The notes under the pieces are model-generated. The model made no database searches and had not been told where the DNA came from. It saw nothing but the letters and a program-made list of their open reading frames with translations. A stretch of DNA of 64,000 bases, from positions 186,001 to 250,000 of the forward strand of contig NZ_CP061306.1 in the NCBI RefSeq assembly GCF_018687815.1. Direction: 5' to 3'. Source of the stretch: Polynucleobacter sp. JS-JIR-II-b4 (GTDB lineage Bacteria; Pseudomonadota; Gammaproteobacteria; Burkholderiales; Burkholderiaceae). This document shows, one piece after another, positions 17,955-27,571 of the stretch. Made by a program: the position numbers and the translations under genes. The first letter of the stretch is position 1; each line of letters begins with the position of its first letter.

Positions 17955-19697
17955 ATGAAAGCCTCACAATCATTTCTCGCCACGCTAAAAGAAGCCCCCT
18001 CCGACGCTGAGGTGGTTTCGCACAAACTTATGGTGCGTGCAGGTTTAATTCGTAAGCTCAGCGCAGGCATTTACAACTATTTGCCGCTGGGTTTGAAAGT
18101 GATCCGCAAGGTGGAAAACATCATTCGCGAGGAAATGAATCGTGCTGGCGCAATTGAATTGCTAATGCCAATGATTCAGCCTGCTGAATTGTGGCAAGAG
18201 ACTGGTCGTTGGGAAAAGATGGGGCCAGAGTTGCTGCGTATCAAAGATCGCCATGATCGCGATTTTTTGATTCAACCAACTTCTGAAGAGGTCATTACTG
18301 ATTTGGCTCGCAATGAAGTGAAGAGTTACAAACAACTACCAATCAATTTTTATCAAATTCAAACCAAGTTCCGTGATGAGCGTCGCCCACGTTTCGGCAT
18401 CATGCGTGGTCGCGAATTCAGCATGAAAGATGCTTACTCATTTGATCGCGATGTTGAGGGTCTCAAGAAATCCTATCAAATCATGTTTGATGCTTATACC
18501 CGTATCTTTAAGCGTATGGGCCTTCAGTTCCGTGCTGTAACCGCAGACAATGGAGCGATTGGTGGTTCTGGCAGTCAAGAGTTCCACGTGATTGCTGATA
18601 CTGGTGAAGATGCGATTGTGTATTGCCCTAGTTCTGATTACGCAGCAAATTTAGAAGCTGCCGAATCATTGGCTTTGATTGCTGCTCGTGCTGCTGCATC
18701 TGCTGCGATGACCAAGGTGCCAACGCCCGATAAGACGAACTGTGCTGATGTGGCTAAGTTCTTAAATATTCCTCTTGAAAGCACCGTAAAGTCTTTGCTG
18801 TTTGCTGCTGATCAAGATGAAGGGCCAGCAAAACTCTTTATGTTGTTGGTGCGCGGTGACCATGAGCTTAACGAAGTCAAGGCAAGCAAAATTCCAGGTA
18901 TGGCGGAATCACGCTTTGCTACTGAGGCAGAAATCAAACAAGCTTGTAATGCGCCAGCAGGTTATTTAGGTCCTGTTGGAGTCAGCGCTGATGTGACGGT
19001 TGTTGCTGATCGCACCGTTGCCAATATGGCTGACTTTGTTTGTGGCGCCAATGAAGCTGGTCATCACTTGACTGGTGTGAATTGGGGTCGTGATTTGCCT
19101 GAGCCTTTGGTGCTGGATATTCGTAATGCGGTGATCGGTGACCCTTCGCCAGATGGCAAAGGGGTTGTGGATATTTGCCGCGGTATTGAAGTCGGGCACG
19201 TATTTCAATTGGGCACTCGTTATTCGGAAGCAATGGGTTGCACTTACTTAGATCAACAGGGCAAAGCTCAGCCAATGGTAATGGGTTGTTACGGGATTGG
19301 TGTTACTCGTTTGCTTGGTGCTGCCATTGAGCAGGGTCATGACGAGAAAGGCATTATCTGGCCAATCTCAATGGCGCCGTTCGAGGTGGTCATTTGCCCA
19401 ATGGGTTACGAGAAATCAGAAGCAGTTAAAGCCGCATGCGATCAGTTGCATGACGAGCTATTAGCGGCTGGAATTGATGTGATTCTGGATGATCGCAATG
19501 AGCGCCCAGGCGCGATGTTTGCTGACTGGGAACTGATCGGAGCACCATTCCGTGTAGTGATTGGTGATCGCGGCTTGGCAGATTCTCAAGTGGAATTTAA
19601 GGGTCGCACTGATACCGAGTCTCAGAACATCCCGCTAAATGACATCAAAGCAAAAGTGATTGCTGCAGTTCAGGCAGCAAAGACCTTAGTTAATTAA
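17955..19697 (+). CDS. proS: Prolyl-tRNA synthetase
   Basis: Class II synthetase charging tRNA-Pro. 580 residues, the bacterial long form with an inserted editing domain (about 225-390) between class II motifs 2 and 3. Motif 2 is [21 protein letters not shown] in two overlapping parts, and [13 protein letters not shown] is the motif 3 region. Its stop is immediately followed by the stop of convergent ffh. Confidence 0.97.
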   Translation: MKASQSFLATLKEAPSDAEVVSHKLMVRAGLIRKLSAGIYNYLPLGLKVIRKVENIIREEMNRAGAIELLMPMIQPAELWQETGRWEKMGPELLRIKDRHDRDFLIQPTSEEVITDLARNEVKSYKQLPINFYQIQTKFRDERRPRFGIMRGREFSMKDAYSFDRDVEGLKKSYQIMFDAYTRIFKRMGLQFRAVTADNGAIGGSGSQEFHVIADTGEDAIVYCPSSDYAANLEAAESLALIAARAAASAAMTKVPTPDKTNCADVAKFLNIPLESTVKSLLFAADQDEGPAKLFMLLVRGDHELNEVKASKIPGMAESRFATEAEIKQACNAPAGYLGPVGVSADVTVVADRTVANMADFVCGANEAGHHLTGVNWGRDLPEPLVLDIRNAVIGDPSPDGKGVVDICRGIEVGHVFQLGTRYSEAMGCTYLDQQGKAQPMVMGCYGIGVTRLLGAAIEQGHDEKGIIWPISMAPFEVVICPMGYEKSEAVKAACDQLHDELLAAGIDVILDDRNERPGAMFADWELIGAPFRVVIGDRGLADSQVEFKGRTDTESQNIPLNDIKAKVIAAVQAAKTLVN

Positions 19698-21080
19698 TTA
19701 TTTTTTAAAGAGCCCGCCAATACCCTTGGCGGCTCCTTTTGCAGCCATGCTTGCCATGGTGCGCGCCATTTTTCCACCCTTGAATTGCTTCATCATGGTT
19801 TGCATTTGCTCGAACTGAGCTAGCAGGCGATTGACCTCTTGAACTTCTACGCCGGAGCCGGCAGCAATGCGACGCTTGCGACTGGCTTTAAGTAATTCAG
19901 GCTTTCTGCGCTCGCGAGGAGTCATGCTATCAATAATGCCGCGCATACGCGTAGTTTGTTTATCTGCATTACTGAGATTTGCTTTTGAGGCAGCTTGTGC
20001 CATTTGGCTAGGCAACTTGTCCATCAGGCTAGCCATGCCACCCATCTTTTGCATTTGCATGAGTTGATCTCGAAAGTCTTCTAGATCAAACCCGCCTTTA
20101 GAAATCTTGCTGGCTAATTTTTCTGCTTTGGCGACATCAACGTGTTGTTGAGCCTGCTCAACCAGAGCCAGAATATCGCCCATGCCCAAGATACGGTTGG
20201 CCATGCGTTCGGCATCAAATACCTCTAGACCATCCATCTTCTCGGCAACGCCGATAAATTTGAGCGGTACACCAGTTACTTGACGTACTGAGAGGGCCGC
20301 ACCGCCGCGAGAGTCGCCATCCAGCTTGGTGAGGATCACACCAGTTAGTGGCAGGGCGTCGTGGAAGGCTTTGGCGGTATTGACAGCATCTTGTCCCAGC
20401 ATGGCGTCAACTACGAATAAGGTTTCGATTGGATTGAGACTGGCATGCAAGGTCTTGATTTCTTGCATGAGTGCTTCATCAATGCCAAGACGTCCTGCGG
20501 TATCCACAATCACCACATCAAAGTAATGGCGGCGCGCCCAATCTAGGGCGGCTACAGCGATGTCATTTGGTTTTTGACTAATATTGCTCGGGAAAAACTC
20601 AGCGCCAACCTGCTTAGTAACAGTTTCTAATTGCTCAATCGCAGCGGGACGATAAACGTCACAAGAAACAGTCAGAACTTTCTTTTTCTTTTTCTCTTGT
20701 AGCCACTTAGCGAGTTTGCCGACAGATGTCGTTTTACCCGCACCCTGTAAGCCCGCCATCAAGATCACTGCAGGAGGCTGGGTTGCTAGATTGAGTTCGC
20801 CACTTTGATTGGTATCGCCCGTCATGACTTGGGCGAGCTCACGTTGAACTACGCCAACCAGGGCTTGTCCAGGACTAAGGCTTCCAACCACTTCCTCGCC
20901 AAGGGCTTTAAATTTAATTTGTTCCAGCAAAGACTTGACTACCGGCAGCGCTACGTCAGCTTCCAATAGGGCCAAGCGGATTTCCCGCAGCATTTCTGCG
21001 GTATTGGCTTCGGTGAGGCGGGCCTGCCCCCGCATTGTTTTAACAACGCGTGATAGACGGTCGGTGAGGTTTTCTAGCAT
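19698..21080 (-). CDS. ffh: Ffh, signal recognition particle protein
   Basis: SRP54 GTPase that binds signal sequences and, with 4.5S RNA and FtsY, targets membrane proteins. N domain (MLENLTDRLSRVVKTMRG), G domain with GLQGAGKTTSVGKLAKW, DTAGRLGIDE and TKLDGDSRGGAALS, then a methionine-rich M domain (FRDQLMQMQKMGG, QTMMKQFKGGKMARTM). 460 residues, normal. Its first codon is 20 bases from the start of the divergent CcsA-like gene. Confidence 0.97.
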   Translation of the reverse strand: MLENLTDRLSRVVKTMRGQARLTEANTAEMLREIRLALLEADVALPVVKSLLEQIKFKALGEEVVGSLSPGQALVGVVQRELAQVMTGDTNQSGELNLATQPPAVILMAGLQGAGKTTSVGKLAKWLQEKKKKKVLTVSCDVYRPAAIEQLETVTKQVGAEFFPSNISQKPNDIAVAALDWARRHYFDVVIVDTAGRLGIDEALMQEIKTLHASLNPIETLFVVDAMLGQDAVNTAKAFHDALPLTGVILTKLDGDSRGGAALSVRQVTGVPLKFIGVAEKMDGLEVFDAERMANRILGMGDILALVEQAQQHVDVAKAEKLASKISKGGFDLEDFRDQLMQMQKMGGMASLMDKLPSQMAQAASKANLSNADKQTTRMRGIIDSMTPRERRKPELLKASRKRRIAAGSGVEVQEVNRLLAQFEQMQTMMKQFKGGKMARTMASMAAKGAAKGIGGLFKK

Positions 21081-21100
21081 TTATCGATTAGACTTTCCAG

Positions 21101-21949
21101 ATGGATATTTTAGGTTACTCAAGTTACGGATGGCTCCCTTCCGCACTTTATTTAGCGCTTTTGCTGGTTTTGAGCTTCAAAGCCAAGAGCGGCGTGGAGT
21201 CTAGGCTCTCCAGCGCTCTGGTGCAGGCTGCTATTTTTGTGATTTTGGTGATTCATGGGGTGCAATTGCATGACTCAGTTTTCACTCCCCAAGGCTTTGT
21301 ATTTGGGTTTGCGCAAGATTTATCCTTGATTGCTTGGGTTGGCCTAGCCTTTTATTGGTTCCAGTCTTGGTTTTTGCCTATCTCGAGCTTACGTTGGATG
21401 GCCTTAATGTTTGCGCTCATTTGCGCATTTCTGCCGACTGTTTTTCCAGGAACCTTGATTTCACCTAAAGCGGTTTCGGATCCTTGGTTTAAGGGGCACT
21501 TCGTGGTGGCTACTGTCTCAGTGGGCTTGCTGAGTCTGGCGGCGATGCATGCCATGCTCATGAGTGTTCAAGATCGCGCGTTGCATCGTCAGTTGGCAAT
21601 CATTCCTAATGGCCGCCTTGCTCATTGGTTGGAGGATCTACCTCCGCTCATGACGATGGAGAGTCTTTTGTTCAATTTGCTTTATGTTGGTTTTGCGCTT
21701 TTGAGTTTGACAGTCTTCTCAGGCCTACTCTTTTCGCAAACCCTGTTTGGCAAACCTTTAATGTTTGACCACAAAACCATTTTTGCTTTGGTCTCCTGGT
21801 TTTTGTTTGCCGGTCTTTTGATAGCGCGTTGGCGAGTGGGGCTGCGTGGCAGAGCAGCTATTCGTTGGGTATTAAGTGCCTATACCGCTTTGTTGCTTGC
21901 ATATGTCGGCAGTCGTTTTGTAGTTGAAGTGATTCTTCAGAGAGCTTAA
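21101..21949 (+). CDS. CcsA/YpjD-type cytochrome c assembly family membrane protein
   Basis: 282 residues with about eight hydrophobic helices; cytochrome C assembly domain (PF01578 type). Histidines in transmembrane context (IHGVQLHDSV, FKGHFVVATVS, MFDHKTIFALVSW) fit possible heme handling. The gene sits between ffh and AmpD-type genes in many Burkholderiales. A role in heme export or in envelope protein assembly is inferred from the family only. The following fusion gene begins three bases after the stop. Confidence 0.78.
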   Translation: MDILGYSSYGWLPSALYLALLLVLSFKAKSGVESRLSSALVQAAIFVILVIHGVQLHDSVFTPQGFVFGFAQDLSLIAWVGLAFYWFQSWFLPISSLRWMALMFALICAFLPTVFPGTLISPKAVSDPWFKGHFVVATVSVGLLSLAAMHAMLMSVQDRALHRQLAIIPNGRLAHWLEDLPPLMTMESLLFNLLYVGFALLSLTVFSGLLFSQTLFGKPLMFDHKTIFALVSWFLFAGLLIARWRVGLRGRAAIRWVLSAYTALLLAYVGSRFVVEVILQRA

Positions 21950-21952
21950 CCA

Positions 21953-22771
21953 TTGTTTAAGTGGCTTCTATTGTTTGCGGGTGCCAGCCTTGTTTACCTT
22001 TGGATTAAGGGTAAGAAGCAAGCACAGTTCAACGCAGAAAATTCTCCTAAACCCAATAAAAATAAGCCTGAGAGGCCTACTGCACCTGAGGTAATGGTGC
22101 AATGCCAATCCTGCAAAGTGCACCTTCCTCAGTCAGAAGCCTTTACTTGCGATGACCGTTTTTATTGCTCAAAAGCACATCTTCATGCTCTCGATTCGAA
22201 GGGGTGGGTTGGTGATGCGCAATGGAGAATGTCACCTAACCAAGACGCTAGACCAGAAAATGTTATTCCTGATTTAGTTGTGATTCATCACATTAGTCTT
22301 CCGCCAGGCGATTTCAAAAATCAATCGTCTAGTCAGCATATTGTTGATTTTTTCCAAAACAAGCTGGACCCAAATGCGCATCCTTATTTTGCGGAGATTG
22401 CAGACCAAAAGGTATCCAGCCATTTCTTGATTGCCCGCTCTGGAGATTTAATTCAGTTTGTCTCTACACAGAACAAGGCTTGGCACGCTGGTGTTTCATC
22501 ATTTTTTGGTAGAGAAAAGTGCAATGACTTTTCGATTGGTATTGAGATGGAGGGGGATGGAGATTCGCCATTTGAAGATGCTCAGTATCAAGTCTTGGTA
22601 AATCTCATTCAGAAATTGGCAGTCACATATCCTCATTTGCAATTTGCAGGACACAGCGACATTGCGCCTGATCGCAAAACGGATCCTGGAATGTATTTTG
22701 ACTGGAAAAAGTTCCAAAAAGAGACAGGCATTCTTCCTGAACGACTACCTTTTGGTCTAAGCCCTCGATAG
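21953..22771 (+). CDS. ampD: PP0621-like membrane/zinc-ribbon protein fused to AmpD amidase
   Basis: 272 residues. Residues 4-18 form one membrane helix, followed by a basic segment (KGKK) and a small Cys motif (C51, C54, C72) of the PP0621 family. Residues 105-265 are AmpD, the cytoplasmic Zn amidase that cuts 1,6-anhydro-MurNAc peptides during wall recycling: VVIHHISLPPG (H112), EMEGDG, and GHSDIAPDRKTDPG (H234, D244). In relatives these are two neighbouring genes. The basic segment after the helix predicts the amidase stays cytoplasmic but membrane-tethered. The start is a TTG at 21953; no ATG fits. Followed by a terminator at 22786. Confidence 0.85.
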   Translation: MFKWLLLFAGASLVYLWIKGKKQAQFNAENSPKPNKNKPERPTAPEVMVQCQSCKVHLPQSEAFTCDDRFYCSKAHLHALDSKGWVGDAQWRMSPNQDARPENVIPDLVVIHHISLPPGDFKNQSSSQHIVDFFQNKLDPNAHPYFAEIADQKVSSHFLIARSGDLIQFVSTQNKAWHAGVSSFFGREKCNDFSIGIEMEGDGDSPFEDAQYQVLVNLIQKLAVTYPHLQFAGHSDIAPDRKTDPGMYFDWKKFQKETGILPERLPFGLSPR

Positions 22772-22785
22772 TCTTCCTTTTGTAT

Positions 22786-22807
22786 GTGAGCGTGCGCTTA
22801 CTTTTTT
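22786..22807 (+). terminator. Intrinsic terminator after ampD fusion gene
   Basis: GTGAGC (22786-22791) pairs with GCTTAC (22796-22801) with one G-T pair, loop GTGC, followed by six T's (22802-22807). A short stem, but well placed 14 bases after the stop. Confidence 0.6.
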
Positions 22808-22906
22808 AGCCTTTGTCTAAAACGGGCCAAAAAATTCGCACCAAAATGACCCCAAAATAAGTGGAAAACTTAGTAAAAGTACTAATAAATATTTGTCATA
22901 AATGGC

Positions 22907-22935
22907 TTACCAATTATCAAATATTTCCCTATACT
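22907..22935 (+). promoter_or_regulatory. nrdAB promoter
   Basis: TTACCA (22907-22912), 17-base spacer, TATACT (22930-22935). The -10 lies inside the upstream NrdR box, as is usual for repressed nrd promoters. The leader to the nrdA ATG is about 105 bases. Confidence 0.6.
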
Positions 22936-22972
22936 TAGTGCCTAATGCGCTTCAAGACACTAGATGTAGTGT
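22926..22972. promoter_or_regulatory. Tandem NrdR boxes upstream of nrdA
   Basis: The distal box at 22957-22972, ACACTAGATGTAGTGT, is palindromic and matches the NrdR consensus well. A weaker copy at 22926-22941 (TCCCTATACTTAGTGC, 10 of 16 bases shared) begins exactly 31 bases upstream, the spacing of three helical turns typical of NrdR pairs, and covers the -10. Confidence 0.72.
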
Positions 22973-23045
22973 TTGAATCTAGCAATACCCCATTGTTTTT
23001 TAACGATATTTTGTCCAAATAACTATATAAATACGCAGGAGCAAC

Positions 23046-26012
23046 ATGACATACGCTAATCCACAGACAGCAGGCCAACCAGCTGGAGCGAATAACCCAG
23101 GAATGAGTCCTGCAGGGGCGGTAAACCAAGCTCCTTCTGCCAGCTTTGTGGCTGGTGGTGTTGGTGGCACCCAGGCAACCCAATTGTCTGATTACAAAAT
23201 TATTCGCCGTAATGGTTCGGTTGTAGCATTTGAGCCATCCAAAATTGCGATTGCAGTAACTAAGGCATTTTTAGCGGTTAATGGCGGACAAGGTGCTGCA
23301 TCAGCACGTGTTCGCGAACAAGTAGAGCAGTTGACTCACTCTGTTGTGCGCGCATTGTTGCGTAGCCGCCCAAATGGCGGAACTTTCCATATCGAAGATA
23401 TTCAAGACCAAGTTGAATTGGCTTTGATGCGTAGTGGTGAGCACAACGTTGCTCGTGCTTACGTTCTCTATCGTGAAAAGCGCAATCAAGAGCGTGCTGC
23501 TCAGCAAGAAGTTTCCCAAGAGGTTCAAACAGCCAATCAGGCTGGTGAGTCTGGTATCAAAGTAACCGATAACGGTGTTGAGAAGTGGCTTGATATGGCT
23601 GCTTTGCGCACTGTGATTGAGGCAGCTTGCGAAGGTTTGGGTAATAACATTGATGCAACACCAATCATTACTGAAACCATCAAGAACTTGTACGACGGTG
23701 TACCAATGGCGCAGGTATATGACTCTGCTATTTTGGCTTCCCGTACTTTGATTGAAAAAGATCCTGCATACAGCCAAGTAACAGCGCGTATCTTGATGCA
23801 CGTGATTCGTAAAGAAATCTTTGGTAAGGAAGTATTGCAAGGCGATACGCAAGCTGAATACAGCACTTACTTTGCGAAGTACATCAATGAAGGTATCTCT
23901 GCTGAGTTGCTGGACCCACGCATGCGTGAGTTTGACTTGCCACGCTTGGCTGCAGCCTTGAACGCCAGCCGTGACTTGCAGTTTAACTATCTTGGCTTGC
24001 AAACTTTGTATGACCGCTATTTCTTGCATATTGAAGAGCGTCGTATTGAAATGCCGCAGGCTTTCTTTATGCGCGTTGCAATGGGCTTGTCTTTGAATGA
24101 GATGGATCGCGAACGTCGTGCAATCGAGTTCTATGAAATCCTGTCTACATTTGATTTCATGTCCAGCACACCAACCTTGTTCAACTCGGCAACTACTCGT
24201 CCACAGCTTTCTAGCTGCTACTTGACGACTGTAGATGATGATTTGGATGGAATTTACGAAGCATTGAAAGAAAATGCTTTGTTGTCTAAGTTTGCTGGTG
24301 GTTTGGGCAATGACTGGACTAACGTTCGTGCGTTGGGAAGCCATATCAAAGGTACTAACGGTAAATCACAGGGTGTTGTGCCATTCTTGAAAGTGGTAAA
24401 CGACACTGCAGTTGCTGTGAACCAAGGCGGTAAGCGTAAGGGCGCAGTTTGTGCCTACCTGGAAACATGGCACTTAGATATCGAAGAGTTCTTGGAATTG
24501 CGTAAGAACACTGGTGACGACCGTCGTCGTACCCACGATATGAATACCTCAAACTGGATTCCTGACTTGTTCATGAAGCGTGTCATGGAAGGTGGCGATT
24601 GGACTTTGTTCTCGCCATCCAACACTCCAGATTTGCATGACAAATTCGGTAGAGCATTTGAAGAGGCTTATGTTGCCTATGAGCAAAAAGCGGATCGTGG
24701 TGAATTGAAGCCATTCCGCCGTATTCCAGCGCAACAGTTATGGCGCAAGATGCTTGGCATGTTGTTTGAAACAGGTCACCCATGGATTACTTTCAAAGAT
24801 CCTTGCAACATTCGTAGCCCACAGCAGCATGTCGGTGTAGTTCACTCATCTAACCTCTGTACTGAGATCACCCTCAATACAAACGAGACTGAGATTGCGG
24901 TTTGTAACTTAGGCTCTGTGAACTTAACTGCTCACATGACAACTGATGCCAACGGCAAGATGACTTTGGATCATGAGAAGCTCCAAAGAACTGTTCGTAC
25001 TGCAATGCGTATGCTCGATAACGTGATTGACATCAACTACTACGCAGTAGCTAAAGCGCGTAACTCTAACTTGAAGCACCGTCCAGTGGGCATGGGCATC
25101 ATGGGCTTCCAGGATTGCTTGCATATGCAACGCATTCCTTATGCGAGCGATGAGGCTGTGAAGTTTGCTGACTCTTCAATGGAAGCGGTTTGCTACTACG
25201 CATACCAAGCATCCAATGAATTGGCTGAAGAGCGCGGCGTTTACAGCACCTACAAAGGTTCCTTATGGGATCGTGGCATCCTCCCACAAGATTCAGTAGC
25301 GATGTTGGCAGCTGAGCGCGGCGGTTATGTAGAGGTGGATAACTCCTCCACTATGGACTGGAGCGGTTTGCGTGCAAGCATCAAGCAGCACGGTATGCGC
25401 AACTCTAATTGCGTAGCGATTGCCCCAACAGCAACGATTTCAAACATTATTGGTGTTTCAGCTTGTATTGAGCCTACATTCCAAAACTTGTTTGTGAAAT
25501 CCAACCTTTCAGGCGAGTTCACAGTGGTAAACGAGTACTTGGTCCGTGATTTGAAGGATCGCGGTCTTTGGGATGAAGTGATGATTGCTGACTTGAAGTA
25601 CTTTGATGGCACTTTGTCCAAAATCGACCGCATTCCACAAGATTTGCGTGATTTGTATGCAACTGCTTTCGAAGTGGAGCCAAGCTGGTTGGTTGAAGCT
25701 GCTTCACGTCGTCAGAAATGGATCGACCAAGCTCAGTCACTCAACATCTACATGGGTGGCGCTTCCGGTAAGAAATTGGATGACACTTACAAATTAGCTT
25801 GGTTACGTGGCTTGAAGACAACCTATTACCTCCGCACAATGGCTGCAACTCACGTTGAGAAATCAACCGTTGCTAGTGGTCAGTTGAACTCCGTTTCTAG
25901 CGGTGGTGGCGTAAATGGTACAGATGCGGCAGCCGCACAAGAAGCTGATGGCCCAGTTTGCACAATGCGCCCAGGTGATGCTGGTTTCGAAGAATGTGAA
26001 GCATGCCAATAA
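23046..26012 (+). CDS. nrdA: Class Ia ribonucleoside-diphosphate reductase, alpha subunit
   Basis: Catalytic subunit making dNDPs from NDPs under aerobic conditions. 988 residues: a ~48-residue low-complexity Gly/Ala/Pro/Gln tail, an ATP-cone (about 49-145, KIIRRNGSVVAFEPSKI) for dATP/ATP control, then the barrel domain with SSCYLTTVDDDLDGIYE, NLCTEITLNTNETEIAVCNLG in the active site and ATISNIIGVSACIEP. The C-terminal redox pair is in ECEACQ. A perfect hairpin spans the stop codon; nrdB follows 43 bases later. Expression is probably controlled by NrdR. Confidence 0.97.
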   Translation: MTYANPQTAGQPAGANNPGMSPAGAVNQAPSASFVAGGVGGTQATQLSDYKIIRRNGSVVAFEPSKIAIAVTKAFLAVNGGQGAASARVREQVEQLTHSVVRALLRSRPNGGTFHIEDIQDQVELALMRSGEHNVARAYVLYREKRNQERAAQQEVSQEVQTANQAGESGIKVTDNGVEKWLDMAALRTVIEAACEGLGNNIDATPIITETIKNLYDGVPMAQVYDSAILASRTLIEKDPAYSQVTARILMHVIRKEIFGKEVLQGDTQAEYSTYFAKYINEGISAELLDPRMREFDLPRLAAALNASRDLQFNYLGLQTLYDRYFLHIEERRIEMPQAFFMRVAMGLSLNEMDRERRAIEFYEILSTFDFMSSTPTLFNSATTRPQLSSCYLTTVDDDLDGIYEALKENALLSKFAGGLGNDWTNVRALGSHIKGTNGKSQGVVPFLKVVNDTAVAVNQGGKRKGAVCAYLETWHLDIEEFLELRKNTGDDRRRTHDMNTSNWIPDLFMKRVMEGGDWTLFSPSNTPDLHDKFGRAFEEAYVAYEQKADRGELKPFRRIPAQQLWRKMLGMLFETGHPWITFKDPCNIRSPQQHVGVVHSSNLCTEITLNTNETEIAVCNLGSVNLTAHMTTDANGKMTLDHEKLQRTVRTAMRMLDNVIDINYYAVAKARNSNLKHRPVGMGIMGFQDCLHMQRIPYASDEAVKFADSSMEAVCYYAYQASNELAEERGVYSTYKGSLWDRGILPQDSVAMLAAERGGYVEVDNSSTMDWSGLRASIKQHGMRNSNCVAIAPTATISNIIGVSACIEPTFQNLFVKSNLSGEFTVVNEYLVRDLKDRGLWDEVMIADLKYFDGTLSKIDRIPQDLRDLYATAFEVEPSWLVEAASRRQKWIDQAQSLNIYMGGASGKKLDDTYKLAWLRGLKTTYYLRTMAATHVEKSTVASGQLNSVSSGGGVNGTDAAAAQEADGPVCTMRPGDAGFEECEACQ

Positions 26013-26028
26013 GCGATTTGCTTATTGG
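26006..26028 (+). other. Hairpin spanning the nrdA stop codon
   Basis: CCAATAAGC (26006-26014) and GCTTATTGG (26020-26028) form a perfect 9-bp stem with a GATTT loop. No T-run follows, so it is not a terminator. It could protect or process the nrdAB message and tune the nrdA:nrdB ratio (inference). Confidence 0.55.
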
Positions 26029-26055
26029 TCAGAATAGAAGAATTAGGAGAAAGTT

Positions 26056-27240
26056 ATGTTGAATTGGGAAGAGGAAGTCGCTCCGGCACTAGCCAAGGCG
26101 AATCTTGCACCGCAACCGGTTGCAGTAGAGCCGCAGCGCCCACAGGTAGATCAGGTTGCTCAAGTAGCTCCTCAAGTTGTTTCTGCTGCCCCAGCGCAAG
26201 CTGCTGCAGTTGGTGGTGCTGCCTTGCGTGTCAATGCCGCTGACAAGCGCGTTATTAATGCCAAGACTGACGTTAATCAGTTGGTTCCTTTCAAGTACAA
26301 GTGGGCTTGGGAGAAGTATTTAGCCGGTTGTGCAAATCACTGGATGCCACAAGAGATCAATATGAACCGCGATATCGCGCTTTGGAAAGATCCGAATGGC
26401 CTGACAGAAGATGAGCGTCGCATCATCAAGCGCAATCTGGGTTTCTTTACGACTGCAGATTCTTTGGCAGCAAACAACATTGTTTTGGGTACTTATCGCC
26501 ACATTACTGCTCCAGAATGCCGCCAATACCTATTGCGCCAGGCTTTTGAAGAGGCAATTCACACCCACGCGTACCAATATATTGTGGAATCTTTAGGCTT
26601 AGATCAGGCTGAAATCTTCAATGCGTACAACGAAATTGAATCCATTCGCGCCAAAGATCAATTCTTAATTCCCTTTATTGATGTTTTAACTGACCCGAAT
26701 TTTCAGACTGGCACATTAGAAAACGATCAAAAGTTGCTCCGATCACTCATTGTTTTTGCTTGCGTGATGGAAGGTTTGTTCTTTTATGTTGGTTTTACGC
26801 AAATACTTGCAATGGGTCGTCAAAACAAAATGACGGGCGCTGCTGAGCAGTATCAATACATCCTTCGCGATGAGTCTATGCACTGCAATTTTGGCATTGA
26901 TTTGATTAACCAAATCAAGCTGGAGAACCCGCAGCTATGGACTTCCGCGTTCAAAGACGAGATCAAATCCATCTTCGAAAAAGCAGTCGAATTAGAGTAC
27001 CGTTATGCCGAAGATACGATGCCTCGCGGAGTGCTCGGATTGAACGCCCCGATGTTCAAAGGGTACCTAAGATACATCTGTAATCGTAGATGTTTGCAAA
27101 TAGGACTTGACGCGATGTTCCCAAATGAAGAGAATCCATTTCCATGGATGTCAGAAATGATTGATCTTAAGAAAGAAAGAAACTTTTTTGAGACACGCGT
27201 TATTGAGTATCAAACTGGCGGTGCGCTAAGTTGGGAGTAG
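26056..27240 (+). CDS. nrdB: Class Ia ribonucleoside-diphosphate reductase, beta subunit
   Basis: Radical-generating subunit with a di-iron site and tyrosyl radical. By spacing to E. coli NrdB, D135, E166 and H169 are iron ligands and Y173 (in [12 protein letters not shown]) is the radical tyrosine; [10 protein letters not shown] supplies later ligands. 394 residues because of a ~55-residue Ala/Pro/Gln/Val-rich N-terminal tail before the conserved fold ([13 protein letters not shown]). Co-transcribed with nrdA; AGGAG ribosome site upstream of the ATG. Terminated at 27387-27418. Confidence 0.96.
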   Translation: MLNWEEEVAPALAKANLAPQPVAVEPQRPQVDQVAQVAPQVVSAAPAQAAAVGGAALRVNAADKRVINAKTDVNQLVPFKYKWAWEKYLAGCANHWMPQEINMNRDIALWKDPNGLTEDERRIIKRNLGFFTTADSLAANNIVLGTYRHITAPECRQYLLRQAFEEAIHTHAYQYIVESLGLDQAEIFNAYNEIESIRAKDQFLIPFIDVLTDPNFQTGTLENDQKLLRSLIVFACVMEGLFFYVGFTQILAMGRQNKMTGAAEQYQYILRDESMHCNFGIDLINQIKLENPQLWTSAFKDEIKSIFEKAVELEYRYAEDTMPRGVLGLNAPMFKGYLRYICNRRCLQIGLDAMFPNEENPFPWMSEMIDLKKERNFFETRVIEYQTGGALSWE

Positions 27241-27571
27241 TAAGCAGTAAGTAAGCGCATAGCCGGCTAAATTGGAGATTAGACGGTTGGATAGTTTAAG
27301 AAGTCAGCAAAAACAGACTCAAATCCGAAAACCCTTGCTCAAGGGTGTCTGGGCTATTCTCCCCATTTTTTCCAGCACATTTAAGAAGCCGTTGTCCTTT
27401 GGGACCACGGCTTTTTTTCCAGGATTCATTAGCGTGCAGCACCTAGCATCAAGCCGCGCGCCGATGAATGGCTCGCTCGTCAGATCCAAAAGGTTGCAAA
27501 ACCAGGCGGAAATGAGTGGTCGGGTCTTCTTAATGTAGTTTGTACTAATCCTCACGTGAAGGAGTATTAAT
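27241..27571. other. Intergenic region between nrdB and the histone-like gene
   Basis: 331 bases. It contains the nrdAB terminator and the ribosome-binding site of the next gene (AAGGAG at 27559-27564). Small open frames on both strands here lack family resemblance and ribosome sites. A promoter for the histone-like gene must lie between 27420 and 27550, but I see no clear -35/-10 pair. Confidence 0.6.
27387..27418 (+). terminator. Intrinsic terminator of nrdAB
   Basis: 11-bp stem with one mismatch (AGCCGTTGTCC at 27387-27397, GGACCACGGCT at 27402-27412), TTTG loop and a run of seven T's. Confidence 0.85.

Noticed and set aside
19700..19740. Terminator of proS inside the ffh 3' end
   Set aside because: A CCGCCAA/TTGGCGG stem exists but it is within ffh codons and has only a short T-run; not convincing.
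23301..24344. 347-codon open frame antisense to nrdA
   Set aside because: Long antisense frames are expected from codon bias opposite a highly conserved gene; its Cys/Ser/Gln-rich translation has no domain pattern.
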